A stretch of DNA of 64,000 bases from positions 372,001-436,000 of the forward strand of contig NZ_OLMV01000001.1 of assembly GCF_900292075.1 (NCBI RefSeq), given 5' to 3'. The notes under the pieces were generated by a model. That model searched no databases, was not told where the DNA came from, and was given only the letters and a program-made list of their open reading frames with translations. Position 1 is the stretch's first letter. Each line of letters begins with the position of its first letter. Both the position numbers and the translations under genes were made by a program. The stretch is from Microbacterium timonense (GTDB lineage Bacteria > Actinomycetota > Actinomycetes > Actinomycetales > Microbacteriaceae). This document shows positions 32,844 to 40,991 of the stretch, piece by piece.

Positions 32844-33380
32844 TCATGCCTGCTCCCCCACTTCGTCGATCCACGCGCGGAGAAGTCCGTGGGCGCGGAT
32901 GCCGTAGTCGAGCGTCATTCGCTGGAACGAGTAGACCTCGCGCTCATGGCCCTCGAGGCTCGCCGCGCGGCCGTCGAGATCCCGTGCGAGCGACCTCAGG
33001 GTCTCCGAGGACCGGTCGACGTGCGCGCGGACCGCCCGTACGACATCCGCGCGGTCGGACTGATCTGCGAGCTGACCGAGGAGGAAGACTCTGGCGAGCA
33101 CCGTCGTCTCGGCCTCCGTGCCGTCGGGCACCGGGCCGAGCATCCACGACCTCCAGCTGTCTCGTCCGCTGTCGGTGATGACGTAGAGCTTGCGTCCCCG
33201 TCGGCTTCCGTCGGGATCCGCGATGGACGCGTACCCGTCCGCTGCCAGGTGCTGGAGCGCCCGCTGGATGCTGCCGGAACTGGCGCTGTAGAACAGGGAG
33301 ATTCCTGCCGTGAACCGCTTCTGGACGTCGTAGAGCGACAGCGGGCCGCTCATGAGCAAGCCCAGGATGACGTACTGCAT
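32844..33380 (-). CDS. PadR family transcriptional regulator
   Basis: A 178-residue regulator: an N-terminal winged helix (MQYVILGLLMSGPLSLYDVQ, then SGSIQRALQHLAADGYASI and the wing GRKLYVITDSGRDSWRSWM) plus a C-terminal helical domain (Vir_C type, residues about 90-178) for dimerisation. PadR proteins are usually repressors released by small aromatic or toxic compounds. The ATG at 33380 has AAGGAG upstream. Two palindromes overlapping the promoter (33403-33440) are probably its own operators. It is followed by the small membrane protein gene. Confidence 0.93.
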   Translation of the reverse strand: MQYVILGLLMSGPLSLYDVQKRFTAGISLFYSASSGSIQRALQHLAADGYASIADPDGSRRGRKLYVITDSGRDSWRSWMLGPVPDGTEAETTVLARVFLLGQLADQSDRADVVRAVRAHVDRSSETLRSLARDLDGRAASLEGHEREVYSFQRMTLDYGIRAHGLLRAWIDEVGEQA

Positions 33381-33399
33381 ACGACTCCTTCCCCACGCG

Positions 33400-33440
33400 A
33401 GTATATCCCTCTGAGGGATATCTACATCCCTCAGAGGGAT
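33400..33440 (-). promoter_or_regulatory. padR promoter with two tandem PadR-type operators
   Basis: Operator 1 (33403-33421) is a perfect palindrome, ATATCCCTC-T-GAGGGATAT. Operator 2 (33426-33440) is ATCCCTC-A-GAGGGAT. Their centres are 21 bases apart, two helical turns. On the minus strand the -10 box TATACT (33405-33400) overlaps operator 1. The pattern resembles the ATGT/ACAT-like dyads of PadR repressors only in layout; the core here is TCCCTC/GAGGGA. Autorepression is the simplest reading. Confidence 0.8.
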
Positions 33441-33516
33441 ATCGGCGAGATGAGCGCGCAGTCTGGTTTCCGGAGCGGGCAGACGGGGATGCCGCAGGGC
33501 CGGGAACGGACGATGT

Positions 33517-34866
33517 TCAGCGGTCGCCGAGGATGCGGCGGATGCGTTCCAGTCGGGCCTGCACGTCGCGTTCGGCGCCCAGCGCTTTGGGCTCGTAGTA
33601 GCGCCGGCCGCGCAGCTCATCGGGCAGATACTGCTGCGGCGCGATCCCGATCTCCGAGTCGTGCGGATAGACATAGCCCTTGCCGTGGCCGAGCCGCTTG
33701 GCCCCCGGATAGTGAGCATCGCGCAGGTGCACCGGCACACGGCCGAACCCACCGGCGCGCACATCGGCGATGGCCGCGTCGATCGCCAGGTACGCCGCGT
33801 TGGACTTGGCTGTGGTGGCGAGATACGCCGTGGCCTCGGCCAGCGGAATGCGTCCCTCCGGCATGCCGATGAACTGCACGGCGTCGGCGGCCGCCACGGC
33901 CAGCGGCAGGGCGTGCGGGTCGGCGAGGCCGACGTCTTCGGCCGCCGAGATGATCAGGCGGCGGGCGATGAACCGGGGGTCCTCCCCCGCCTCGATCATG
34001 CGAGCGAGGTAGTGCATGGCGGCATCGACGTCTGATCCGCGGATGGACTTGATGAACGCGCTGATGACGTCGTAGTGCTCGTCACCCTGGCGGTCGTAGC
34101 GCAACAGGGCCCGATCCACCGCCTGCGCGACGTCTTCCGGAGTGATCTCGGGAGCATCGCCGGGCGCGGCGGCCCCGCCCTCCTCGTCAGCGGGCAGCAC
34201 GAGTGAGGCCGCCGCCTCCAGCGCCGTGAGCGCGCGCCGGGCATCGCCCGAGGCGAGGCGGACGAGGGCGTCGCGCGCCTCATCACCGAGGGCGACTGCG
34301 CCGTTCAGTCCGCGCGGATCGTGAACAGCGCGCTCGAGCAGCATGCGCAGATCGTCGTCTGTCAGAGGTTTGAGGGTGAGCAGCAGGGAGCGCGACAGCA
34401 GTGGCGAGATGACCGAGAACGACGGGTTCTCGGTGGTGGCGGCGATGAGGACGACCCAGCCGTTCTCGACGCCCGGCAGCAGGGCGTCCTGCTGGGCCTT
34501 GGTGAAGCGATGGATCTCGTCGAGGAAGAGGATCGTGGACTGGCCGTAGAGATCGCGCTGTGTCAGCGCCTCCTGCATGACCTCGCGCACGTCCCGCACC
34601 CCGGCGGTCACGGCCGACAGCTCGACGAACCGCCGGCCGGAGGAACGCGCGATCGCTTGCGCGAGGGTCGTCTTGCCGGTGCCCGGAGGGCCCCACAGGA
34701 TCACCGACGTCGCCGCTCGGGCTGCGGCATCCGGGTTGGCCAGCGTGACCAGCGGGGAACCGGCGCGCAGCAGATGCGACTGACCGGCGACCTCGTCGAG
34801 CGAGGTCGGACGCATGCGCACGGCGAGGGGCGTCAGCCCCTGGAAGAGCGCGGTCGGACCGGTCAC
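33517..34866 (-). CDS. rarA: Replication-associated recombination protein A (RarA/MgsA)
   Basis: An AAA+ ATPase of the clamp-loader clade that acts at stalled replication forks. The 449-residue protein has Walker A in WGPPGTGKTTLAQ (about residues 59-67), Walker B in ILFLDEIHRF, sensor 1 in AATTENPSF, and the tetramerisation/C-terminal domain with SDVDAAMHYLARMIEAGEDP. The GTG start is 6 bases after a TAGCCT box, suggesting a leaderless transcript. It lies before the padR pair on the same strand, though separated by 136 bases that include the PadR operators. Confidence 0.95.
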   Translation of the reverse strand: MTGPTALFQGLTPLAVRMRPTSLDEVAGQSHLLRAGSPLVTLANPDAAARAATSVILWGPPGTGKTTLAQAIARSSGRRFVELSAVTAGVRDVREVMQEALTQRDLYGQSTILFLDEIHRFTKAQQDALLPGVENGWVVLIAATTENPSFSVISPLLSRSLLLTLKPLTDDDLRMLLERAVHDPRGLNGAVALGDEARDALVRLASGDARRALTALEAAASLVLPADEEGGAAAPGDAPEITPEDVAQAVDRALLRYDRQGDEHYDVISAFIKSIRGSDVDAAMHYLARMIEAGEDPRFIARRLIISAAEDVGLADPHALPLAVAAADAVQFIGMPEGRIPLAEATAYLATTAKSNAAYLAIDAAIADVRAGGFGRVPVHLRDAHYPGAKRLGHGKGYVYPHDSEIGIAPQQYLPDELRGRRYYEPKALGAERDVQARLERIRRILGDR

Positions 34867-34872
34867 CTCACC

Positions 34873-34878
34873 AGGCTA
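34873..34878 (-). promoter_or_regulatory. Leaderless-type promoter of rarA (-10)
   Basis: TAGCCT on the minus strand followed by 6 bases and the GTG start of rarA. It shares spacing and sequence with the thrS and KTSC promoters of this window. Confidence 0.5.
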
Positions 34879-34910
34879 TCTCCCGGATCCGACACCGGAC
34901 CGGGGTCGGT

Positions 34911-34940
34911 TTGGCCGCGGTCTGGCCCGCGCCATAGGAT
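34911..34940 (+). promoter_or_regulatory. Candidate promoter for the small membrane protein at 35023
   Basis: TTGGCC (34911-34916), an 18-base spacer and TAGGAT (34935-34940) on the plus strand. A transcript would begin near 34948, about 75 bases before the GTG start, in the region divergent from rarA. Confidence 0.45.
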
Positions 34941-35022
34941 CAAGCCGCCCGGCGCGCACCCGCACTGCGCTGAGGCGACACTGCACGAAGCGGGATCACG
35001 GCTTGTGGACCAGGGAGGTCAC

Positions 35023-35331
35023 GTGGCGACCGGTGGCAAGAATCGCGATGCACGGGCGGCGCGCGAGCGCGCCCGGCTGTACGAGGCGCGACGCCGGTTC
35101 CACGACGACCAGGCGCGGCGGCGCACGCGGGACAACGTGATCGCCGGCGTCGTCGGCGGCCTCCTCGTCGTCGCGATCGCGGGCGCGCAGACCGCCTACT
35201 TCATCGCCGGCCCGGGGGCTCCCGAGCCCACGCCCACCTCCACCCCGACCCCGAGCGCCACGACGCCCGCACCGACGCCATCGGCGAGCACCACCGCCGA
35301 GCCGACGCCCACCGGCACTCCGGCGCCCTGA
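35023..35331 (+). CDS. Hypothetical single-pass membrane protein with Pro/Thr-rich tail
   Basis: A 102-residue protein: a very basic N-terminus (KNRDARAARERARLYEARRR), one membrane segment (VIAGVVGGLLVVAIAGAQTAYF, about residues 40-60) and an extracellular tail of about 40 residues almost entirely Pro, Thr, Ala and Ser. The positive-inside rule places the tail outside the cell. Such tails are often O-glycosylated in actinobacteria. The GTG start has GGGAGG five bases upstream. I do not recognise a family; it lies between divergent rarA and the DUF349 gene. Confidence 0.75.
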   Translation: MATGGKNRDARAARERARLYEARRRFHDDQARRRTRDNVIAGVVGGLLVVAIAGAQTAYFIAGPGAPEPTPTSTPTPSATTPAPTPSASTTAEPTPTGTPAP

Positions 35332-35437
35332 CCGCGCCTTCGCGCATCTCCGGGCATCGGCGGCGGGCGTGCGCCGTACTAGGCTGTGAGCCGTCCTACT
35401 CCCTACGAACGGCGCGAGCCGCGATGAGGTGCATCCC

Positions 35438-37069
35438 GTGACTGCCGCAGCAGACTCCCAGCCCGACAACGTCACCCCCGAGGCCGCCGGCGCCGAAGCA
35501 GATGAGCGCGTGGCGTCCGTAGACACCGCCGCCGACGCCGTCGACGACACCGCCGGGGAGCCCGCCCAGAGCGACGCCCCGGCCGAAACCGCCGACGCCG
35601 TAGGCGACACCGCCGGGGAACCCGCCGAGAACGATGGCCCGGCCGGGACCGAAGCGGCCGGCGACACGTCCGAAGACGATGCTCCGGCCGGGGCTCAGGT
35701 CGGCACGTCGGCGGAGAATGAGGAATCCGCGGACGCGCATGTCTCGCCGGTCGCCGAACCGGGCGAGTCCGCCGAGTCAGCCGCTGCGGCGGAGCCCACG
35801 ACGTCCGGATCGACCTCTGACGCGCCGGCGGGCGGCGCCTCGCCCGACGAGCCCTGGGGTCGCGTGGACGAGGACGGCACGGTCTCGGTGCGCGAAGCCG
35901 GTGGCTGGCGCGTCGTCGGTCAGTACCCCGACGGGACGTCCGAAGAGGCGCTGGCCTACTTCGAGCGCAAGTACGCGGACCTCGCCAGCGAGGTGACGCT
36001 GCTCGAGGTGCGCCACCGCCGTGGCGGTGCCTCGGCATCCGACCTGCGGGCCACCGCCCGCACCATCAACGCCAAGCTCGACGGCGCAGCAGCCGTGGGT
36101 GACCTGGCCGCCCTCGCCGCGCGGGTCGCCGCGCTCACCGAGACGCTCGCCGCCGAATCCGAGTCCGAGGCCGTCGCGGCGCGCGAGGCCGTGGACGATG
36201 CCGTGAAGGCCCGCACCGAGCTCGTGGAGAAGGCGGAAGCCCTCGCGGCGCGAGACCCGCGGACCGTGCAGTGGAAGCAGGCGACGGCCGAGCTGAACTC
36301 CCTCTTCGACCAGTGGCAGTCGCAGCAGCAGAACGGCCCGCGGCTGCCGAAGTCGACGGCGCAGCAGCTGTGGAAGCGGTTCCGCGACGCCCGCGGGACC
36401 GTCGACAAGCATCGCCGCGCGTTCTACGCCGAGCTCGACGAGGCGCACAAGGCGGTCCGCGACCGCAAGACTCGTCTGGTCGAGAAGGCCGAGGCGCTTT
36501 CGCAGAAGGGCGAGGACGGCATCCCCGCCTATCGGGAACTGCTCGATCAGTGGAAGACCGCGGGGCGCGCCGGCAAGAAGGTGGACGATGCACTGTGGGC
36601 CCGCTTCAAGGCGGCCGGAGACGCCCTCTACGGCGCCCGGGTGCAGCGGGAAGCCGCTGACGCGGAGGCCTCGCGCGAGAAGATCGAGCTCAAGCGCGCC
36701 CTTCTGGAAGAAGCCAAGGCCGTCGGTGACGAGCGTGACATCGCCAAGGCCCGCTCCCTCCTCACCGGCATCCAACGGCGATGGGACGAGATCGGCCGCA
36801 TCTTCCCGCGTGAGACCGAGCGCTCCCTCGATGACGAGCTGCGTCGCATCGAGAACGCCCTGCGTTCGCGGGAGGACGCCGACTGGAAGCGCAACGACCC
36901 TGAGCAGAAGGCGCGCGCCAACGACATGACGCGCCAGCTCACGGAGGCGATCCAGAAGCTCGAGGATGAGCTGGCGGCAGCCGAGAAGTCGGGAGACAAG
37001 AAGGCGATCGCGCAGGCCAGCGAGGCGCTCGAGGCGCGTCGGTCCTGGTTGCGGGCGCTCGGCGGCTGA
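35438..37069 (+). CDS. DUF349 coiled-coil protein
   Basis: A protein of about 543 residues. The first 130 residues are acidic, Ala/Glu/Asp/Gly-rich and built partly from a 20-residue tandem repeat. After this come several DUF349 units of about 70 residues, each with a W-x-x-x-G-R or W-K-x-A pattern (for example LLDQWKTAGRAGKKVDDALW and IQRRWDEIGRIFPRETERSL) and long helical stretches that should form coiled coils. DUF349 proteins are widespread in actinobacteria and of unknown function. The GTG at 35438 has a GAGG site at good spacing; a GTG at 35429 is an alternative. Confidence 0.88.
   Translation: MTAAADSQPDNVTPEAAGAEADERVASVDTAADAVDDTAGEPAQSDAPAETADAVGDTAGEPAENDGPAGTEAAGDTSEDDAPAGAQVGTSAENEESADAHVSPVAEPGESAESAAAAEPTTSGSTSDAPAGGASPDEPWGRVDEDGTVSVREAGGWRVVGQYPDGTSEEALAYFERKYADLASEVTLLEVRHRRGGASASDLRATARTINAKLDGAAAVGDLAALAARVAALTETLAAESESEAVAAREAVDDAVKARTELVEKAEALAARDPRTVQWKQATAELNSLFDQWQSQQQNGPRLPKSTAQQLWKRFRDARGTVDKHRRAFYAELDEAHKAVRDRKTRLVEKAEALSQKGEDGIPAYRELLDQWKTAGRAGKKVDDALWARFKAAGDALYGARVQREAADAEASREKIELKRALLEEAKAVGDERDIAKARSLLTGIQRRWDEIGRIFPRETERSLDDELRRIENALRSREDADWKRNDPEQKARANDMTRQLTEAIQKLEDELAAAEKSGDKKAIAQASEALEARRSWLRALGG
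35531..35650 (+). repeat. Two tandem 60-base repeats in the DUF349 gene
   Basis: Units 35531-35590 and 35591-35650 begin with the same GCCGACGCCGT and share CACCGCCGGGGA and CCCGCC segments, with about 12 differences. A third, decayed unit follows. They encode ADAVDDTAGEPAQSDAPAET-type acidic repeats, probably made by in-frame duplication. Confidence 0.8.
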
Positions 37070-37098
37070 CGGCGCCCCGCCGCGCCGCGGCTGCGGAC

Positions 37099-37107
37099 TT
37101 GTCCACA
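37099..37107 (+). promoter_or_regulatory. Consensus DnaA box
   Basis: TTGTCCACA matches the high-GC actinobacterial DnaA box consensus exactly. It stands alone in the spacer between the DUF349 gene and the AbiEi-like gene, with no cluster of boxes and no dnaA/dnaN nearby, so it is not an origin; it may be a chance match or a DnaA-responsive site. Confidence 0.35.
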
Positions 37108-37158
37108 GGACGATGCGCTCGCCCGCCGTCTGCCCGGGCGCTCGGGCACACTGCCGGT

Positions 37159-37716
37159 ATGCCGTCGCCGTTCCTCTACTTCGCCGATGAGAAGCTCTCA
37201 CAGGCGGAACTGACCGCGGCATGCCTGGACGGTCATCTCGTCGAGCTGGGTGAGGCGTTCATCCCGGCCGACGCGGTCGAGACGACGGCGCTGCGCGCAG
37301 GCTCCCTCATCCGCATCCTCGGAGACACGCTCGCTGCGACGCACCTGACCGCCGCGTGGATCCATGGGGCGCTGCCGGCCCCGCCGGCCCGTCACACCGT
37401 TCAGCGTGCGGTCGGTCGCCGACTGCACATCGCGCCGGACCGGCAGGTGGTGTACCGGGATCTCGCGGTAGACCCGGCCGACCTGCAGCTGGTCGGCGGC
37501 GTGCTGGTGACCAGCGTGGTGCGCACCCTCAGCGATCTGGCCCGCGTCGACGACGACGTGCACGCGCGCGCATGCGGGCTGCTGGGAGCCACCCGACCGG
37601 ATGCCGTCGCCACGGCGATCGAGCGGCTCCGCCAGGGCTCACTCCCCCACAAGCGGGCGGCGCTCGCGCGGCTGCACGCGATCGCCGCGCCGGCTCAGGA
37701 CGACGTGACCCGGTAG
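37159..37716 (+). CDS. AbiEi antitoxin-like DNA-binding protein, orphan
   Basis: A 185-residue protein. The N-terminal 45 residues look like a winged-helix region; the middle resembles AbiEi family antitoxins, with [12 protein letters not shown] and the late motif [18 protein letters not shown]. AbiEi proteins repress the abiE operon and neutralise the AbiEii nucleotidyltransferase. No AbiEii-type toxin is adjacent: the gene is followed by convergent rel, whose stop overlaps its end by 22 bases. It is therefore either an orphan antitoxin-like regulator or a diverged member with a new job. The ATG has no strong ribosome site. Confidence 0.7.
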   Translation: MPSPFLYFADEKLSQAELTAACLDGHLVELGEAFIPADAVETTALRAGSLIRILGDTLAATHLTAAWIHGALPAPPARHTVQRAVGRRLHIAPDRQVVYRDLAVDPADLQLVGGVLVTSVVRTLSDLARVDDDVHARACGLLGATRPDAVATAIERLRQGSLPHKRAALARLHAIAAPAQDDVTR

Positions 37717-39944
37717 ACGTCGTAGACGGCGTCGATGCGCCGCACCGCGTTGAGCACGCGGTCGAGGTGCACGATGTCGCCCATCTCGAAGACGAACCGG
37801 CTGAGGGCGAGCCGGTCGTTCGTGGTCGAGACGGTCGCAGAGAGGATGTTGACGTGGTGCTCGCTGAGCACGCGCGTGACGTCGCTGAGCAGGCCCGAGC
37901 GGTCCAGAGCCTCGACCTGGATCTGCACCAGGAACACGCTCTTGGTCGTCGGCGCCCACTCGACGTCGATGAGGCGTTCGGGGTCGGCCATGAGCGACTT
38001 CACGTTGGTGCAGTCGGCGCGGTGCACCGACACCCCGCTGCCGCGGGTGACGAACCCCACGATCTGATCGCCGGGCACCGGCGTGCAGCACTTGGCGAGC
38101 TTCACCAGGATGTCGGGGGCTCCGCGCACGAGCACGCCCGAGTCGCCGCCGCGCGGCGCCCGCGCCCGTCCGACGACCGGCAGGTCGATCGGGCCCGTCG
38201 TCGTGTCCTCGGCGGCCACGAGCGCGGTGACCTTCTCGATCACGGACTGCGTCGACACGTGGCCCTCGCCGACCGCCGCGTACAGGGCCGAGACGTCCTC
38301 GTAGCGGAGCTGGTGGGCGACCTCGGCGAACGAGTCCTGGCTCATCAGGCGCTGCAACGGCAGGTTCTGGCGGCGCATCGCGCGGGCGATCGACTCCTTG
38401 CCCTGTTCGATGGCCTCCTCGCGCCGTTCCTTGGTGAACCATCCGCGGATCTTGTTTCGCGCTCGGGTGCTCTTGACGAACGTGAGCCAGTCCTGGCTCG
38501 GTCCGGCGTCGGGGTTCTTCGAGGTGAAGACCTCGACGACATCGCCGCTCTTGAGTTCCGACTCCAGCGGCACCAGCCGCCCGTTGACCTTCGCGCCCAT
38601 CGTCCGGTGCCCGACCTCGGTGTGGACGGCGTACGCGAAGTCGACCGGCGTCGCACCGGCGGGCAGGCCGATCACGCGCCCCTTCGGAGTGAAGACATAG
38701 ACCTCTTTGGCGCCGATCTCGAAGCGGAGCGAGTCGAGGAACTCCCCCGGGTCGGCGGTCTCGGCCTGCCAGTCGGAGATGTGCGCGAGCCACGCCATGT
38801 CGGTGTCGACGGACTTGGCGTCCGCCTTGCCGCCGTTCATCTGCTCCTTGTACTTCCAGTGGGCCGCGACGCCGTACTCGGCCTGCTGGTGCATCTCGTG
38901 CGTGCGGATCTGGATCTCGACGGTGCGCCCGCCGGGACCGATGACCGTGGTGTGCAGCGACTGGTACAGATTGAACTTCGGGGTCGCGATGTAGTCCTTG
39001 AACCTGCCCGGCAGCGGCGTCCACCGTGCGTGGATCGCGCCCAGGACCGCGTAGCAGTCGCGCACGCTGCCGACCAGCACGCGGATGCCGATGAGGTCGT
39101 AGATGTCGTCGAACTCGCGGCCCCGCACGACCATCTTCTGGTACACCGAGTACAGCTGCTTCGGCCGGCCCATGACGCGGCCGCGGATCCGCAGCTCGCG
39201 CAGGTCGCTGTCGACCGCGTCGATGACGCTCTGCACGTACTGCTCACGCTGGGGCGTGCGCTGCTTGACGAGGCTGTCGATCTCGGCGTACAGCTTCGGA
39301 TGCAGCACGGCGAACGACAGGTCCTCCAGTTCCGACTTGATCGCCTGGATGCCGAGCCGGTGGGCCAGCGGCGCGTAGATCTCGAGGGTCTCGGTCGCCT
39401 TCTTGCGTGCCTTCTCCGGCGGCACGAACCCCCACGTGCGGGCGTTGTGCAGACGGTCGGCGAGCTTGATGAGCAGGACCCGGATGTCGCGCGACATGGC
39501 CACGATCATCTTGCGGACCGTCTCGGCCTGAGCGCTCTCCCCGTACTTGACCTTGTCGAGCTTGGTCACGCCGTCCACGAGCATCGCGACCTCGTCGCCG
39601 AACTCGCTGCTGAGCATCTCGAGCGAGTAGTCGGTGTCCTCGACGGTGTCGTGCAGCAGCGCCGCGGCGATGGCGCGGGGCCCGAGGCCGAGGTCGGCGA
39701 GGATCTGCGCCACGGCGAGGGGATGCGTGATGTAGGGCTCGCCGCTCTGCCGCGCCTGCCCGGAATGCGCCCGCTCCGCGACCGAGTAGGCGCGCTCGAT
39801 GACCGACAGGTCGCCCTTCGGATGGTGGGTGCGCACCGTCCGCAGAAGCTGCTCGACGTCGTCTCGGCGGGCCGACCGCGAGAAGATGCGCGGCACCAGG
39901 CGGCGCAGCGACGACGACTGGGCGGGAGGGACGGTCTCGGTCAT
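37695..39944 (-). CDS. rel: Bifunctional (p)ppGpp synthase/hydrolase Rel
   Basis: Controls the stringent response by making and degrading (p)ppGpp. The 749-residue protein has the N-terminal HD hydrolase domain with [18 protein letters not shown] (about residue 100), the synthetase domain with [20 protein letters not shown], the TGS domain ([20 protein letters not shown]), a zinc-finger-like [15 protein letters not shown] region and a C-terminal ACT domain. Both catalytic domains look intact, the rule for the single actinobacterial Rel. The ATG at 39944 has GGGGAG at suitable spacing. It overlaps the convergent AbiEi-like gene by 22 bases. Confidence 0.97.
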   Translation of the reverse strand: MTETVPPAQSSSLRRLVPRIFSRSARRDDVEQLLRTVRTHHPKGDLSVIERAYSVAERAHSGQARQSGEPYITHPLAVAQILADLGLGPRAIAAALLHDTVEDTDYSLEMLSSEFGDEVAMLVDGVTKLDKVKYGESAQAETVRKMIVAMSRDIRVLLIKLADRLHNARTWGFVPPEKARKKATETLEIYAPLAHRLGIQAIKSELEDLSFAVLHPKLYAEIDSLVKQRTPQREQYVQSVIDAVDSDLRELRIRGRVMGRPKQLYSVYQKMVVRGREFDDIYDLIGIRVLVGSVRDCYAVLGAIHARWTPLPGRFKDYIATPKFNLYQSLHTTVIGPGGRTVEIQIRTHEMHQQAEYGVAAHWKYKEQMNGGKADAKSVDTDMAWLAHISDWQAETADPGEFLDSLRFEIGAKEVYVFTPKGRVIGLPAGATPVDFAYAVHTEVGHRTMGAKVNGRLVPLESELKSGDVVEVFTSKNPDAGPSQDWLTFVKSTRARNKIRGWFTKERREEAIEQGKESIARAMRRQNLPLQRLMSQDSFAEVAHQLRYEDVSALYAAVGEGHVSTQSVIEKVTALVAAEDTTTGPIDLPVVGRARAPRGGDSGVLVRGAPDILVKLAKCCTPVPGDQIVGFVTRGSGVSVHRADCTNVKSLMADPERLIDVEWAPTTKSVFLVQIQVEALDRSGLLSDVTRVLSEHHVNILSATVSTTNDRLALSRFVFEMGDIVHLDRVLNAVRRIDAVYDVYRVTSS

Positions 39945-39974
39945 CCGCACCACTCCCCTCCGCTGGACCTCACA

Positions 39975-39980
39975 ATCCTA
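39975..39980 (-). promoter_or_regulatory. Candidate rel promoter (-10)
   Basis: TAGGAT on the minus strand in the secF-rel spacer, giving a leader of about 25 bases that contains the GGGGAG ribosome site. The -35 region is not obvious. Confidence 0.45.
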
Positions 39981-39998
39981 CGCCCGCGCGGCGGAGCC

Positions 39999-40991
39999 TC
40001 AGGCCGGTGTGCCGGCCAGCGCGCGTGCTCCGAGCACCCGCGCGTCGCGTGTCTTGATGCCCGGCTCGTTCTCGCGCAGCAGCGAGTACAGCGGCGCCGC
40101 AACGAAGATCGTGGAGTAGGCCGCGACGATCGTTCCGACGAAGATCGACAGTGACAGGTCGGTCAGCGTCTGGGCGCCCACCCAGATGAGGCCGATGAAC
40201 AGGATCGCTCCGGTCGGCAGCACCGCGACGACGGTGGTGTTGATCGAGCGCACCAGGGTCTGGTTGACGGCGAGGTTGACGGACTCGCCGAAGGTCCGAC
40301 CCGACACCTCCCCGTCTTCGCTGGTGTTCTCCCTGATCTTGTCGAAGACGACGGTCGTGTCGTACAGCGCGTACGAGAGGATCGTGAGGAACCCGATGAC
40401 GGCGGCCGGCGAGATCTCGAAGCCGAAGAGGGCGTAGATCCCGATCGTGATGACCAGCACGTCGACGAGGCCGATGATGGCCGACACCGACATCTTCCAG
40501 GTGCGGAAGTAGAGCGCCAGGATGAGGAAGGTCAGCGCCAGGAAGATGGCCAGGCCCCACAGCGACTGGCGTGTGACGTCCGCGCCCCAACTGGGACCGA
40601 TGAACGCATAGCTCACTTCGCTCTCGGGGACGTCGTAGGCCTCGGCGAGAGCGGCCGAGATCTCCCGGCTCTCGGCGTCGGTGACCTGGTCCGTCTGCAC
40701 GCGCACCGCGTCGTCGCCGATCGTGACGACCTTGGTCGTGGCGCCCGGGACGACAGAGAGCACGGCATCCGTCGCGATGGACTGGTCGATCGGCGAGGCC
40801 ACACCGCTGACGGTGAACTGAGACCCGCCCGTGAACTCGATCGAGAACTGGATCGGACGGAACAGCGGCACGAGTGCGGAGCCCACGACGAGGATCGCGG
40901 CGATGAGGAACCACAGGCGGCGCCGGCCGACGAAGGGGAACGATGTCTTACCGGTGTAGAGGTCGTTGCCGAACTGGCTCATGGAGCGCAT
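39999..40991 (-). CDS. secF: Protein translocase subunit SecF
   Basis: With SecD it uses the proton motive force to complete protein export through SecYEG. The 330-residue protein has six membrane segments and one large extracytoplasmic loop after the first. The opening of that loop, PIQFSIEFTGGSQFTVSG, is the family signature, and YALYDTTVVFDKIREN is the conserved segment after the fourth helix. The ATG overlaps the secD stop (TGATG). The usual order yajC-secD-secF-rel is kept. Confidence 0.96.
   Translation of the reverse strand: MRSMSQFGNDLYTGKTSFPFVGRRRLWFLIAAILVVGSALVPLFRPIQFSIEFTGGSQFTVSGVASPIDQSIATDAVLSVVPGATTKVVTIGDDAVRVQTDQVTDAESREISAALAEAYDVPESEVSYAFIGPSWGADVTRQSLWGLAIFLALTFLILALYFRTWKMSVSAIIGLVDVLVITIGIYALFGFEISPAAVIGFLTILSYALYDTTVVFDKIRENTSEDGEVSGRTFGESVNLAVNQTLVRSINTTVVAVLPTGAILFIGLIWVGAQTLTDLSLSIFVGTIVAAYSTIFVAAPLYSLLRENEPGIKTRDARVLGARALAGTPA

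Noticed and set aside
37099-37107. Replication origin at the consensus DnaA box
   Set aside because: A single box without AT-rich sequence, further boxes or dnaA/dnaN does not make an origin.
37356-40154. Plus-strand reading frame of 932 codons opposite rel
   Set aside because: Same shadow effect; it has no recognisable motif and no ribosome site, and rel on the other strand is complete.
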